From assembly GCA_003162495.1 (NCBI GenBank), contig PMOF01000199.1:2291-8357 (forward strand): 6,067 bases of DNA, written 5' to 3'. Shown here piece after piece: positions 1 through 5,771 of the stretch. Under the pieces are notes generated by a model, which made no database searches, had not been told where the DNA came from, and saw only the letters and a program-made list of their open reading frames with translations. The position numbers and the translations under genes are program-made. Numbering within the stretch: position 1 is the stretch's first letter; the number at the start of each line of letters is the position of its first letter. The stretch comes from Acidobacteriaceae bacterium. GTDB lineage: Bacteria > Acidobacteriota > Terriglobia > Terriglobales > Acidobacteriaceae.

Positions 1-296
1 ACCACCCAACTGTCGTGGCCCGGCTCAATGTAGAAGATGTCTCCGGGCTTCATTTCGAACACGCGACCGTCGTCCATGGCTGCGGTGGCGCGGCCCGAGA
101 TCACGATTCCGACGTGCTCCACATCGCAACTTGCTTTGCCCAGAGCGCGGCCCACATGGACTGACCACTTCCAGCCCGGGCCATAAGTGGCGCGGCCAAT
201 GGTCATTCCGCCGATATGCACCAGTTCAAACTTTCCCTTTTCAAAGGTCCGGACCTCATCGGGCTGGTCGAACCGCTTGAGTATCACTTCATACAT
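1..296 (-). CDS. Small cupin-domain protein, 3' end cut off by the window edge
   Basis: Reading the minus strand from ATG at 296 gives 98 codons (MYEVILKRFDQPDEV...) with no stop before the edge. Both cupin motifs are visible. Motif 1 spans about residues 44-68 (WSVH, then C57, H61 and the turn VISG). Motif 2 spans about 84-98 (PGDIFYIEPGHDSWV). His47, His61 and His94 are candidate metal ligands; Cys57 lies between them. This matches a family of stand-alone single-domain cupins of roughly 110-120 residues, so only a short tail should be missing. The start is supported by GAGAGG (plus-strand 303-308) six bases upstream. The gene lies 48 bp after the fumarase stop on the same strand with no visible terminator, so co-transcription is likely. 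Substrate and enzymatic role are unknown; it may be a small-ligand or metal-binding protein. The fold call is firm, the function is not. Confidence 0.85.
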   Translation of the reverse strand, partial: MYEVILKRFDQPDEVRTFEKGKFELVHIGGMTIGRATYGPGWKWSVHVGRALGKASCDVEHVGIVISGRATAAMDDGRVFEMKPGDIFYIEPGHDSWV

Positions 297-344
297 AACT
301 TGCCTCTCACGAAATCCCGATGCGCGAGTCGGACACGATTCTGG

Positions 345-1874
345 TTACGATTGCAGAATTGGAATGCCGGCGATGCGCTGCTGCCACTCTGCCGGGCCCG
401 TGTTGTGAACGCTGGTGCCTTTGGAGTCGACCGCTACGGTCACCGGCATGTCGCGCACCACGAACTCGTAGATGGCTTCCATGCCGAGATCTGGAAACGC
501 CATCAGGCGCGAGCTTTGAATGGCCTTTGAAACCAGGTAGGCCGCGCCGCCCACGGCCATCAGATAGACCGCGCCAAATTCACGGATGGCATCAATCGCC
601 GCCGGACCGCGCTCAGCCTTGCCCACCATGCCCAGCAGGCCGGTCTCGGCCAGCATCTGGCGAGTAAACTTGTCCATGCGCGTGGCGGTGGTGGGGCCGG
701 CCGGTCCGACCACTTCGTCGCGCACCGGATCGACGGGGCCCACATAGTAGATGAAGCGGTCGCGGAAGTCGACGGGCAGCTTCTCGCCGCGGCTGAGCAT
801 GTCGGTCATGCGCTTGTGCGCGGCGTCGCGGCCCGTGAGTAGCTTGCCGGACAATAGCAGCACCTCGCCCGGTTTCCAAGTGGCTGCCTCGGCGCGAGTC
901 ACGGTGTCCAGGTTCACCGAGCGGGCGCCGGATACGTCGTAGGTCAGTGTGGGCCAGTCGCTGAGATTGGGCGGATCGAGATAGACAGGGCCGGAGCCGT
1001 CCAGGACAAAGTGCGCGTGGCGGGTGGCTGCGCAGTTGGGAATCATCGCCACCGGCAGGTTGGCGGCGTGGGCCGGCGTGTCGAGCACCTTGACGTCGAG
1101 CACGGTCGTCAGGCCGCCCAAGCCCTGCGCACCAATGCCCAGCCGGTTCACTTTGTCGTAGAGTTCCACGCGCAGCTTCTCGGCCGTGGTTACGGGACCG
1201 CGCGCAATCAGCTCCTGGATGTCGATTGGATCCATGAGCGACAGCTTGGCCAGCAGCATGGCTTTCTCCGCCGTGCCGCCGATGCCGATGCCGAGCATGC
1301 CCGGCGGGCACCAGCCCGCGCCCATGGTGGGGACGGTCTTCAATACCCATTCCGCCACCGAGTCAGATGGGTTGAGCATGGCGAATTTGCTTTTTGCTTC
1401 AGAGCCGCCGCCCTTGGCCGCAACGGTCACATCGACGGTTGCGCCTTTGACCAGTTCGACGTTGACCACGGCGGGGGTGTTGTCTTTGGTGTTAATTCGC
1501 TTGCCGGCCGGGTCGGCCTGGATGGAGGCGCGCAGCTTGTTGTCGGGATCGAGATAGGCGCGGCGGACACCTTGATCGGCCATTTCCTGCAGATCGAGCG
1601 GCTTTTCGCCGGGGCCGGCTTCGAAGCGAACGTCCATGCCCACTTTGACAAAAACATTCACGATGCCGGTGTCCTGGCAGATGGGTCGGTGACCCTCGAA
1701 GCACATGCGGCTGTTGATGAGGATCTGCGCCATCGCGTCTTTGGCCGCATGGGATTGCTCGCGCTCATAGGCCTTGGCCAGGCTGGTGATGTAATCCGCC
1801 GGGTGGTAGTAGCTGATGTACTGCAACGCGCCTGCGACGCTGGCGATGAAATCTTCCTGGCGGATGACGGTCAT
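345..1874 (-). CDS. fumA: Class I (iron-sulfur) fumarate hydratase, single-chain form
   Basis: Catalyses reversible hydration of fumarate to L-malate in the TCA cycle, in the cytoplasm. The 509-residue product carries the class I alpha part (about residues 10-290) fused to the beta part (about 320-500), somewhat shorter than E. coli FumA (about 548). The three expected [4Fe-4S] ligands are visible: Cys66 in ICQDTG, Cys189 in GWCPPG and Cys281 in PNCAATRHAHF. Class I active-site features are also present: Gln67/Asp68, the GGGSEAKSK loop (155-163), the GPTTATR segment (393-399) and Lys419 in VGKAERG; the last assignments are by alignment from memory. Start ATG 1874 follows an AGAGGGA Shine-Dalgarno (plus-strand 1881-1887) at six bases. 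Homologues are familiar from Burkholderia-like bacteria. Tartrate dehydratase is less likely because its alpha and beta parts are usually separate proteins; mesaconase activity cannot be excluded. As an exposed-cluster enzyme it should be oxygen- and iron-sensitive. The cupin gene follows 48 bp downstream. Confidence 0.96.
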   Translation of the reverse strand: MTVIRQEDFIASVAGALQYISYYHPADYITSLAKAYEREQSHAAKDAMAQILINSRMCFEGHRPICQDTGIVNVFVKVGMDVRFEAGPGEKPLDLQEMADQGVRRAYLDPDNKLRASIQADPAGKRINTKDNTPAVVNVELVKGATVDVTVAAKGGGSEAKSKFAMLNPSDSVAEWVLKTVPTMGAGWCPPGMLGIGIGGTAEKAMLLAKLSLMDPIDIQELIARGPVTTAEKLRVELYDKVNRLGIGAQGLGGLTTVLDVKVLDTPAHAANLPVAMIPNCAATRHAHFVLDGSGPVYLDPPNLSDWPTLTYDVSGARSVNLDTVTRAEAATWKPGEVLLLSGKLLTGRDAAHKRMTDMLSRGEKLPVDFRDRFIYYVGPVDPVRDEVVGPAGPTTATRMDKFTRQMLAETGLLGMVGKAERGPAAIDAIREFGAVYLMAVGGAAYLVSKAIQSSRLMAFPDLGMEAIYEFVVRDMPVTVAVDSKGTSVHNTGPAEWQQRIAGIPILQS

Positions 1875-1958
1875 GGAGGCTCCCTCTGCATTCTCTAGGG
1901 TAATGGATGCGAGGGAGGTTTGTACGTTGCGGCTGAGCTTCGCTAGAGGCCAGTCGCG

Positions 1959-2348
1959 TTATGCCGGCCGCAAATCCGTGTGCACGAAATCGTCGCCCTT
2001 GTAGAGCAGCGGCTCGCGTTTGTCGCGGGCCAGCGCGTAGCTGAAGCAGTCGCCGAAGTTAAGGTTGGCGGGATGGCCGCTGCCTTTGCCGTAGTCGCGG
2101 TAGGCTTGGCGGGCGATTCTGGCCTGGGCAGCGGTGAACGGCTCTATGATCATCCTTGAGTGTTCGACTGTTTCGTCAAATCGGGCGCTTAGTTTTGGAC
2201 TGCCAAACTTATCCGCCACCATCGACGCTTCAAAGAGGGTTCCAGCGGATATGCGAACGGACTCCGCCTTTTCAATTGACTCAGAGAAGGCTTGCGCCTC
2301 GGGTTCACCACGCAGGATGGCAATGAGTGCAGATGAATCGATGATCAT
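1959..2348 (-). CDS. vapC: VapC-family PIN-domain toxin ribonuclease
   Basis: Toxin of a type II toxin-antitoxin pair: a Mg2+/Mn2+-dependent PIN-domain endoribonuclease, cytoplasmic, held inactive by VapB. The 129-residue product is full length for the family. The acidic active-site residues are visible: Asp4 in MIIDSSAL, Glu40 in TLFEAS, Asp100 in NFGDCFSYALA, and Asp119/Asp120 in KGDDFVHTD. The last segment closely matches the usual VapC ending (LLFKGNDF..TD). ATG 2348 overlaps the vapB stop codon by four bases (ATGA), so translation is probably coupled. The RNA target (tRNA or rRNA) cannot be told from the sequence. No truncation or loss of an active-site residue is seen, so the toxin looks functional. 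The gene ends 84 bp before the fumarase start. Confidence 0.95.
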   Translation of the reverse strand: MIIDSSALIAILRGEPEAQAFSESIEKAESVRISAGTLFEASMVADKFGSPKLSARFDETVEHSRMIIEPFTAAQARIARQAYRDYGKGSGHPANLNFGDCFSYALARDKREPLLYKGDDFVHTDLRPA

Positions 2349-2617
2349 TTGGGCAGGCCTGTCTCTTCATCGTAAAGTTCGTCGAAGAGTTCTTTGGTTG
2401 TCCGGCCGTCGTTCATGAGTGGCGCGGTTTCGCGTGCTATGTCCATTAGCCAGGCGGCGAGGCCCTGTTTCCCGCTGCGGCTCTCAGCCTGTGCTCTGTC
2501 CCGATCGAGGGTCTCCTGCGCGGCTTGAGTGATTGCGGTCACCAAGCTCAAACCTCTGCGGTCTGCCAGTTCGCGGACAACCCGCTCTGCCTCTTCGTTC
2601 TTGATGCTTAAGGCCAT
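2345..2617 (-). CDS. vapB: VapB-family antitoxin (Rv0623 / PSK-type transcription factor)
   Basis: Antitoxin and likely autorepressor of the vapBC operon. The 90-residue protein begins MALSIKNEEAERVVRELADR, the typical opening of the Rv0623-like VapB family. The N-terminal half (about 1-40) should form the DNA-binding dimer: a short beta strand (LSIKN) followed by two helices. The middle is polar and helical. The C-terminal tail (about 72-90, RTTKELFDELYDEETGLPK) is acidic and is the likely toxin-binding segment; endings like YDE-GLP are common in this family. The ATG at 2617 has only a weak Shine-Dalgarno-like AAAGG about ten bases upstream, and that region lies inside a repeat that may be the operator. 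The stop overlaps vapC. The promoter and four direct repeats lie immediately upstream. Confidence 0.93.
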   Translation of the reverse strand: MALSIKNEEAERVVRELADRRGLSLVTAITQAAQETLDRDRAQAESRSGKQGLAAWLMDIARETAPLMNDGRTTKELFDELYDEETGLPK

Positions 2618-2621
2618 TTAA

Positions 2622-2658
2622 GTTCTACCTTTCTGCCGTTTGATTCTACCATTCTACC
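2622..2658 (-). repeat. Four 8-bp direct repeats over the vapBC promoter and leader; probable VapBC operator
   Basis: On the plus strand the units are GTTCTACC (2622-2629), TTTCTGCC (2630-2637), ATTCTACC (2643-2650) and ATTCTACC (2651-2658), core TTCTRCC, all in one orientation. They form two back-to-back pairs offset by 21 bp, about two helical turns. On the vapB strand the unit reads GGTAGAAT. One pair covers the -10 box and promoter spacer; the other covers the expected transcription start and the region just before the vapB start codon. VapBC complexes are known to repress their own promoters, so an operator role is inferred from position and spacing. The repeats themselves are directly visible. 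Confidence 0.7.
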
Positions 2659-2671
2659 ATTTCGAGATCAA
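2643..2671 (-). promoter_or_regulatory. Predicted sigma-70 type promoter of vapBC
   Basis: On the minus strand, TTGATC (plus-strand 2666-2671; four of six matches to TTGACA) and TAGAAT (2643-2648; five of six to TATAAT) are separated by exactly 17 bp. Transcription should start near 2636, giving a leader of about 19 bases before the vapB ATG at 2617. A second TAGAAT at 2651-2656 is only 9 bp from the -35 box and is not expected to act as a -10. The prediction is from sequence only. Confidence 0.65.
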
Positions 2672-2729
2672 TTAAGGCCGAGAAGCCTTCCGCTCCCAAC
2701 GGGCGCCTGACATGCCCTAAGCTATAACC

Positions 2730-3779
2730 ATGAACGACTTGAAACCGGAATCAGCGGTTCCGCAGGAAGAGATTTTTGATCTTTTGGTGGTAGGTGCGGG
2801 GCCGACAGGGCTGGCTTGCGCGATCGAGGCGCAAAAGGCGGGCTTTCGAGTGGTGCTGGTAGACAAGGGATGCGTGTGCAATTCGCTCTTCCATTATCCG
2901 TCGCACATGACCTTCTTCACCACGCCGGAGTTGCTGGAGATTGGCGACATTCCGTTTCCCAGCCCCAACGCCAAGCCCACGCGCAATGAGGCGCTGCAGT
3001 ATTACCGCCTGGTGGCCGCACATTATCGGCTGGATATTCGCCAATACCAGTGCGTGGAGCGCGTGACAGGCGCCGACTGGGACTTCGTGGTCCAGATCAA
3101 GGACCGCTTCGGCCGGCCGGGAATCCTCCACACCCGCAAGCTGGCTCTTTCCACCGGCTACTACGATCTGCCCAACTTCATGGCAATTCCCGGCGAAGAG
3201 TTGAGCAAAGTGCTCCACTATTACGTCGATCCGCACCCCTATTTTGAGATGGATGTGGTGGTGATCGGGGGCAAGAATTCTGCGGCCATTTCCGCACTGG
3301 AACTTTGGCGGAGCGGGGCGCGGGTCACGCTGGTTTACCGCGGGCCAGGCATCACGCCGCATGTGAAGTACTGGATCAAGCCGGACATTGAAAACCGCAT
3401 CAAGAATGGGGAGATCAAGGCCTATTTCAATTCGGATGTGGTGGAGATTACGCCGGACGCGGTGATGGTGGAGACGCAGGAGGGCCTGGTGACGATCAAG
3501 AACGATTTCGTCTTTGCGATGACCGGATACCACCCGGACTTCGATTTTCTGGAAGGACTGGGAGTGCGTTTCGAAGGTCCCGACCGGCTGCCGGTTTGCG
3601 ATGAGAAGACGCTGGAGAGCAATGTGCCGGGCGTCTACCTGGCGGGAGTGATTGTGGCAGGCTCCAGGACCAACGAAATCTTCATTGAGAACGGGCGATT
3701 CCATGGGCGCCTGATCGCCGCCGCGCTTGCCGCAGGGCGGGATTCCAATGCTGCGCTGGCGCCGAATCCGGTAGACTGA
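2730..3779 (+). CDS. ypdA: YpdA/Bdr-like FAD-dependent NAD(P)H oxidoreductase (putative bacillithiol-disulfide reductase family)
   Basis: A 349-residue pyridine nucleotide-disulfide oxidoreductase-fold protein resembling YpdA (Bdr) of Firmicutes, an NADPH enzyme linked to reduction of bacillithiol disulfide. The FAD-binding Rossmann motif is GAGPTG (22-27) with Asp45 ending the second strand. The family-typical stretch HYPSHMTFFTTPELLEIGDIPF (55-76) is clear, followed by STGYYDLPN (141-149), HYYVDPHPYF (163-172), the NADPH-site GGKNSA (180-185) with Arg204, FAMTGYHPDF (262-271) and a C-terminal AGVIVAGSRTNEIFIENGRFHG (305-326). It lacks the CxxC pair of thioredoxin reductase. Oddly, the Cys in the GGGPCG motif of S. 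aureus YpdA (Cys14) is Thr26 here; Cys30 and a Cys48-Val-Cys50 pair lie nearby. The N-terminus is about a dozen residues longer than in Firmicutes. ATG 2730 has no clear Shine-Dalgarno, but no better in-frame start exists before the FAD motif. A kinase gene follows 24 bp later. Family call firm, substrate uncertain. Confidence 0.88.
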   Translation: MNDLKPESAVPQEEIFDLLVVGAGPTGLACAIEAQKAGFRVVLVDKGCVCNSLFHYPSHMTFFTTPELLEIGDIPFPSPNAKPTRNEALQYYRLVAAHYRLDIRQYQCVERVTGADWDFVVQIKDRFGRPGILHTRKLALSTGYYDLPNFMAIPGEELSKVLHYYVDPHPYFEMDVVVIGGKNSAAISALELWRSGARVTLVYRGPGITPHVKYWIKPDIENRIKNGEIKAYFNSDVVEITPDAVMVETQEGLVTIKNDFVFAMTGYHPDFDFLEGLGVRFEGPDRLPVCDEKTLESNVPGVYLAGVIVAGSRTNEIFIENGRFHGRLIAAALAAGRDSNAALAPNPVD

Positions 3780-3791
3780 GCTTTATTTGGC

Positions 3792-3797
3792 GGAGGG
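3792..3797 (+). promoter_or_regulatory. Shine-Dalgarno GGAGGG that fixes the TTG start of the kinase gene
   Basis: GGAGGG lies in the 24-bp gap after the ypdA stop, six bases before TTG 3804. The nearest in-frame ATG (3843) is 13 codons later, inside the first membrane helix region, and has no comparable site. TTG 3799 is out of frame. This makes TTG 3804 the best start. Confidence 0.8.
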
Positions 3798-3803
3798 CTT
3801 GCG

Positions 3804-5696
3804 TTGCAGTTACGTTGGTGGCCGCGATCAATTCGATGGCAGATGCTGGCAAGTGTCGTGCTGCTGGAACTGCTGTCACTGGGGCTGTTCGCGGGAGTGT
3901 TGATTAGCCGCCAAACGAACGAAGTGAATCAGCGCGCGCAGCAACGGCTGGCGCATCAGGCTAATTCCCTAGCGCTTCAGGCCCAGGAAGCCTTGCTGCA
4001 TGACCGCGTGAGCTGGATTGGGCCTTCAGTGAAAATGATGGGCGAGGCGCCCAGCGTGGCCTTCGCCAAGGTCACGGATCCGGCCGGGAACATGCTTTTT
4101 GTGAGCGCGGGGGAACCGGAACAGCATACGCTCGATCTGGTGGAGCGCGCGCAGATTCCGCGCATGACCAGGGACCAGCCCACCGTCTTCACTCTGGGAG
4201 ACGATCGATGGGAAGGCGTGAAACCCATTTTAGTGGGCGGTGAGTTGCGCGGGTTTGCCTGGGTCGAGTCGGATCGCGCCTGGGATCGTCAGGAACTGAG
4301 CGGGATATTGCGCGCTACGGTGATCTTCGGCAGCATCTGGATTGTGGCGTCGGGGTTGCTGGTGTGGTCGATGGCCCGCGCCATTTCGGGTCCGCTGGCC
4401 ACCTTGCTCAGGGGCACGCGCGCGCTGATGAACTCGCCGGAACAAAGCGGCAACTTCCCACTGCCCGTGACCGTACACAGCGAGATAGGGGACCTGATCG
4501 AGGCATTTAACTGCATGGTCGCATCGATCGCGGAACAGCGATCGGGCCTCAACGATACTCTCTCCATGCTGGACTCGATGCTGGCCAATGCGCCCATCGG
4601 GCTGGCATTCTTCGATCGCCGCTGCAGAATTGTGCGGGTGAATCAGATTTTTGCGGATATGACCGGGATTGCGCTCAATCGCCACCTGGGAAAGACGCTG
4701 CCCGAGCTGCTGCCGCAGCCGGTGGCCCAGGAGCTGGAAGATACAGTGCAGCGCATCTTTTCTGAAGAGACTCCGGTGCGCAACCTGGAATTGAGCGGTG
4801 AGAGCGGCAAGCCCAACCGGCCATGGACCTGGCTGGCCAGCGGCTACCCGGTGCGGACCACGCCGGAGCATGTGCGCTGGGTGGGTGTCATCGTGCTCGA
4901 TGCGAGCGAGCGCAAACGGAGCGAAGAGGCGCTGCGCAAAACCGAAAAGCTGGCGGCGACGGGGCGGCTCGCCGCCTCCATCGCGCACGAGATCAACAAT
5001 CCGCTGGAGGCGATCACCAACGTGCTCTTCCTGCTGCGAAACTTTTGCGAGCTTGAGGAACGGGCGCTCGGCTACGTGGTGATGGCCGAGCATGAGGCCC
5101 GGCGCATTTCGGAAATTACCCAGCAGACGCTTCGTTTCTACCGGCAATCCACGCTGCCGGCGCGCGCCAATATGGGGGAACTGCTGGATTCGGTGCTGAG
5201 CCTCTATCAGGGCCGTTTGCATACGCTCAACATCGAAGTGGAACGGGATTACGACCCGGCGGTGGACCTTTTCTGCTTTGCCGGAGAGGTCCGCCAGGTG
5301 TTTGCGAATCTGGTGGGCAATTCGATTGACGCCACCAGCGCCGGCGGACGCCTGCTGGTGCGCGCGCGGCGCTCGCGGAATTGGAAGGACCCTGCTCAGA
5401 CAGGGGTCCGCTTTGTGGTGGCGGACACCGGGTCAGGCATGGAGAAAGCGGTGCGCGAGCATGTGTTTGAGGCTTTCTTCACCACCAAGGAAGTAACCGG
5501 CACCGGCCTGGGCCTGTGGGTGAGTCACGAGATCATTGTGAAGCACCGCGGACTGGTGCATGTGCGCAGCCGCGCGGCATCCCACAAGAGCGTGGCTGCG
5601 CGGGAGAAGTCTTCGGGAACGGTTTTTCAGATATTTTTACCTGACGATCCCAAGCTGACGGCGGCGGTGCGGCAGGCGGTTGCGGCGGCGGTATAA
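3804..5696 (+). CDS. Membrane-bound sensor histidine kinase (TM-sensor-TM-HAMP-PAS-HisKA-HATPase)
   Basis: A 630-residue two-component sensor kinase. A basic N-terminus (RWWPRSIRWQ) precedes membrane helix 1 (about 14-34). The likely periplasmic domain runs from about 36 to 168 and contains AKVTDPAGNMLFVS (88-101), typical of extracytoplasmic PAS/Cache-like folds. Membrane helix 2 covers about 170-190. HAMP follows (about 190-247; Pro197 and HSEIGDLIEAFN), then a PAS domain (about 252-368) and a short charged linker. The H-box is AASIAHEINNPLEA with phosphoacceptor His395. The ATPase domain shows the N-box (Asn502, Asn506), G1 DTGSG (541-545), an F-box (EAFFTTKE) and G2 GTGLG (566-570), so the kinase looks active. 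The overall H-box context resembles kinases abundant in Acidobacteriota. The C-terminus has a basic loop (about 591-602) and an Ala-rich tail. It starts at TTG and follows ypdA closely, suggesting an operon. No response regulator is adjacent; the signal is unknown. Confidence 0.95.
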   Translation: MQLRWWPRSIRWQMLASVVLLELLSLGLFAGVLISRQTNEVNQRAQQRLAHQANSLALQAQEALLHDRVSWIGPSVKMMGEAPSVAFAKVTDPAGNMLFVSAGEPEQHTLDLVERAQIPRMTRDQPTVFTLGDDRWEGVKPILVGGELRGFAWVESDRAWDRQELSGILRATVIFGSIWIVASGLLVWSMARAISGPLATLLRGTRALMNSPEQSGNFPLPVTVHSEIGDLIEAFNCMVASIAEQRSGLNDTLSMLDSMLANAPIGLAFFDRRCRIVRVNQIFADMTGIALNRHLGKTLPELLPQPVAQELEDTVQRIFSEETPVRNLELSGESGKPNRPWTWLASGYPVRTTPEHVRWVGVIVLDASERKRSEEALRKTEKLAATGRLAASIAHEINNPLEAITNVLFLLRNFCELEERALGYVVMAEHEARRISEITQQTLRFYRQSTLPARANMGELLDSVLSLYQGRLHTLNIEVERDYDPAVDLFCFAGEVRQVFANLVGNSIDATSAGGRLLVRARRSRNWKDPAQTGVRFVVADTGSGMEKAVREHVFEAFFTTKEVTGTGLGLWVSHEIIVKHRGLVHVRSRAASHKSVAAREKSSGTVFQIFLPDDPKLTAAVRQAVAAAV

Positions 5697-5706
5697 CGGC
5701 GAACTC

Positions 5707-5761
5707 TAAAAAATAAAATTTAAAAAGGACTTGCGCGCTCACCGATCTTGTGTGCTACAGT
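5707..5761 (+). promoter_or_regulatory. Predicted promoter with A/T-rich UP-like element before the BlaI-family gene
   Basis: A 20-bp run of only A and T (5707-5726) stands out in GC-rich DNA. It is followed by TTGCGC (5731-5736) and TACAGT (5756-5761; four of six to TATAAT), spaced 19 bp. The A/T run sits where an UP element contacting RNA polymerase alpha subunits would be. Transcription would start near 5768, only a few bases before the ATG at 5772. The -35 match is weak (three of six) and the spacing long, so this is tentative. A TACA half-site (5756-5759), the element known from BlaI/MecI operators, overlaps the -10, but no matching TGTA partner is evident. Confidence 0.4.
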
Positions 5762-5771
5762 CAGTAACATT

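Noticed and set aside
1011..1898. Long plus-strand open frame (295 codons) antisense to the fumarase gene
   Set aside because: It lies opposite a clear full-length enzyme, its protein is rich in His, Gly, Ala and Arg with no recognisable domain, and such frames arise from GC-rich codon bias.
1875..1958. Possible terminator or promoter between vapC and the fumarase gene
   Set aside because: Only a three-base-pair AGC/GCT stem and no paired -35/-10 boxes were found, too weak to report as a feature.
2712..2720. ATG-CCC-TAA minimal upstream open frame before the ypdA-like gene
   Set aside because: Two codons and a stop with no Shine-Dalgarno is expected by chance; there is no sign of a leader peptide or attenuator.
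2707..2728. CTGACA and TATAAC as a promoter for the ypdA-like gene
   Set aside because: The boxes match well individually, but the spacer is only 10 bp and the -10 touches the start codon, so transcription would begin inside the coding region.
2751..3704. Minus-strand open frame (317 codons) antisense to the ypdA-like gene
   Set aside because: It is fully covered by a well-supported oxidoreductase gene, and the translated product has a low-complexity, His/Arg-rich shadow composition.
4230..5222. Minus-strand open frame (330 codons) antisense to the histidine kinase
   Set aside because: It mirrors the kinase coding sequence and shows no domain motif; its length is explained by codon bias of the GC-rich sense gene.
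5697..5730. Possible terminator after the histidine kinase (A/T-rich stretch)
   Set aside because: No GC-rich hairpin precedes the A/T tract; its place before a -35-like box fits an UP element better.
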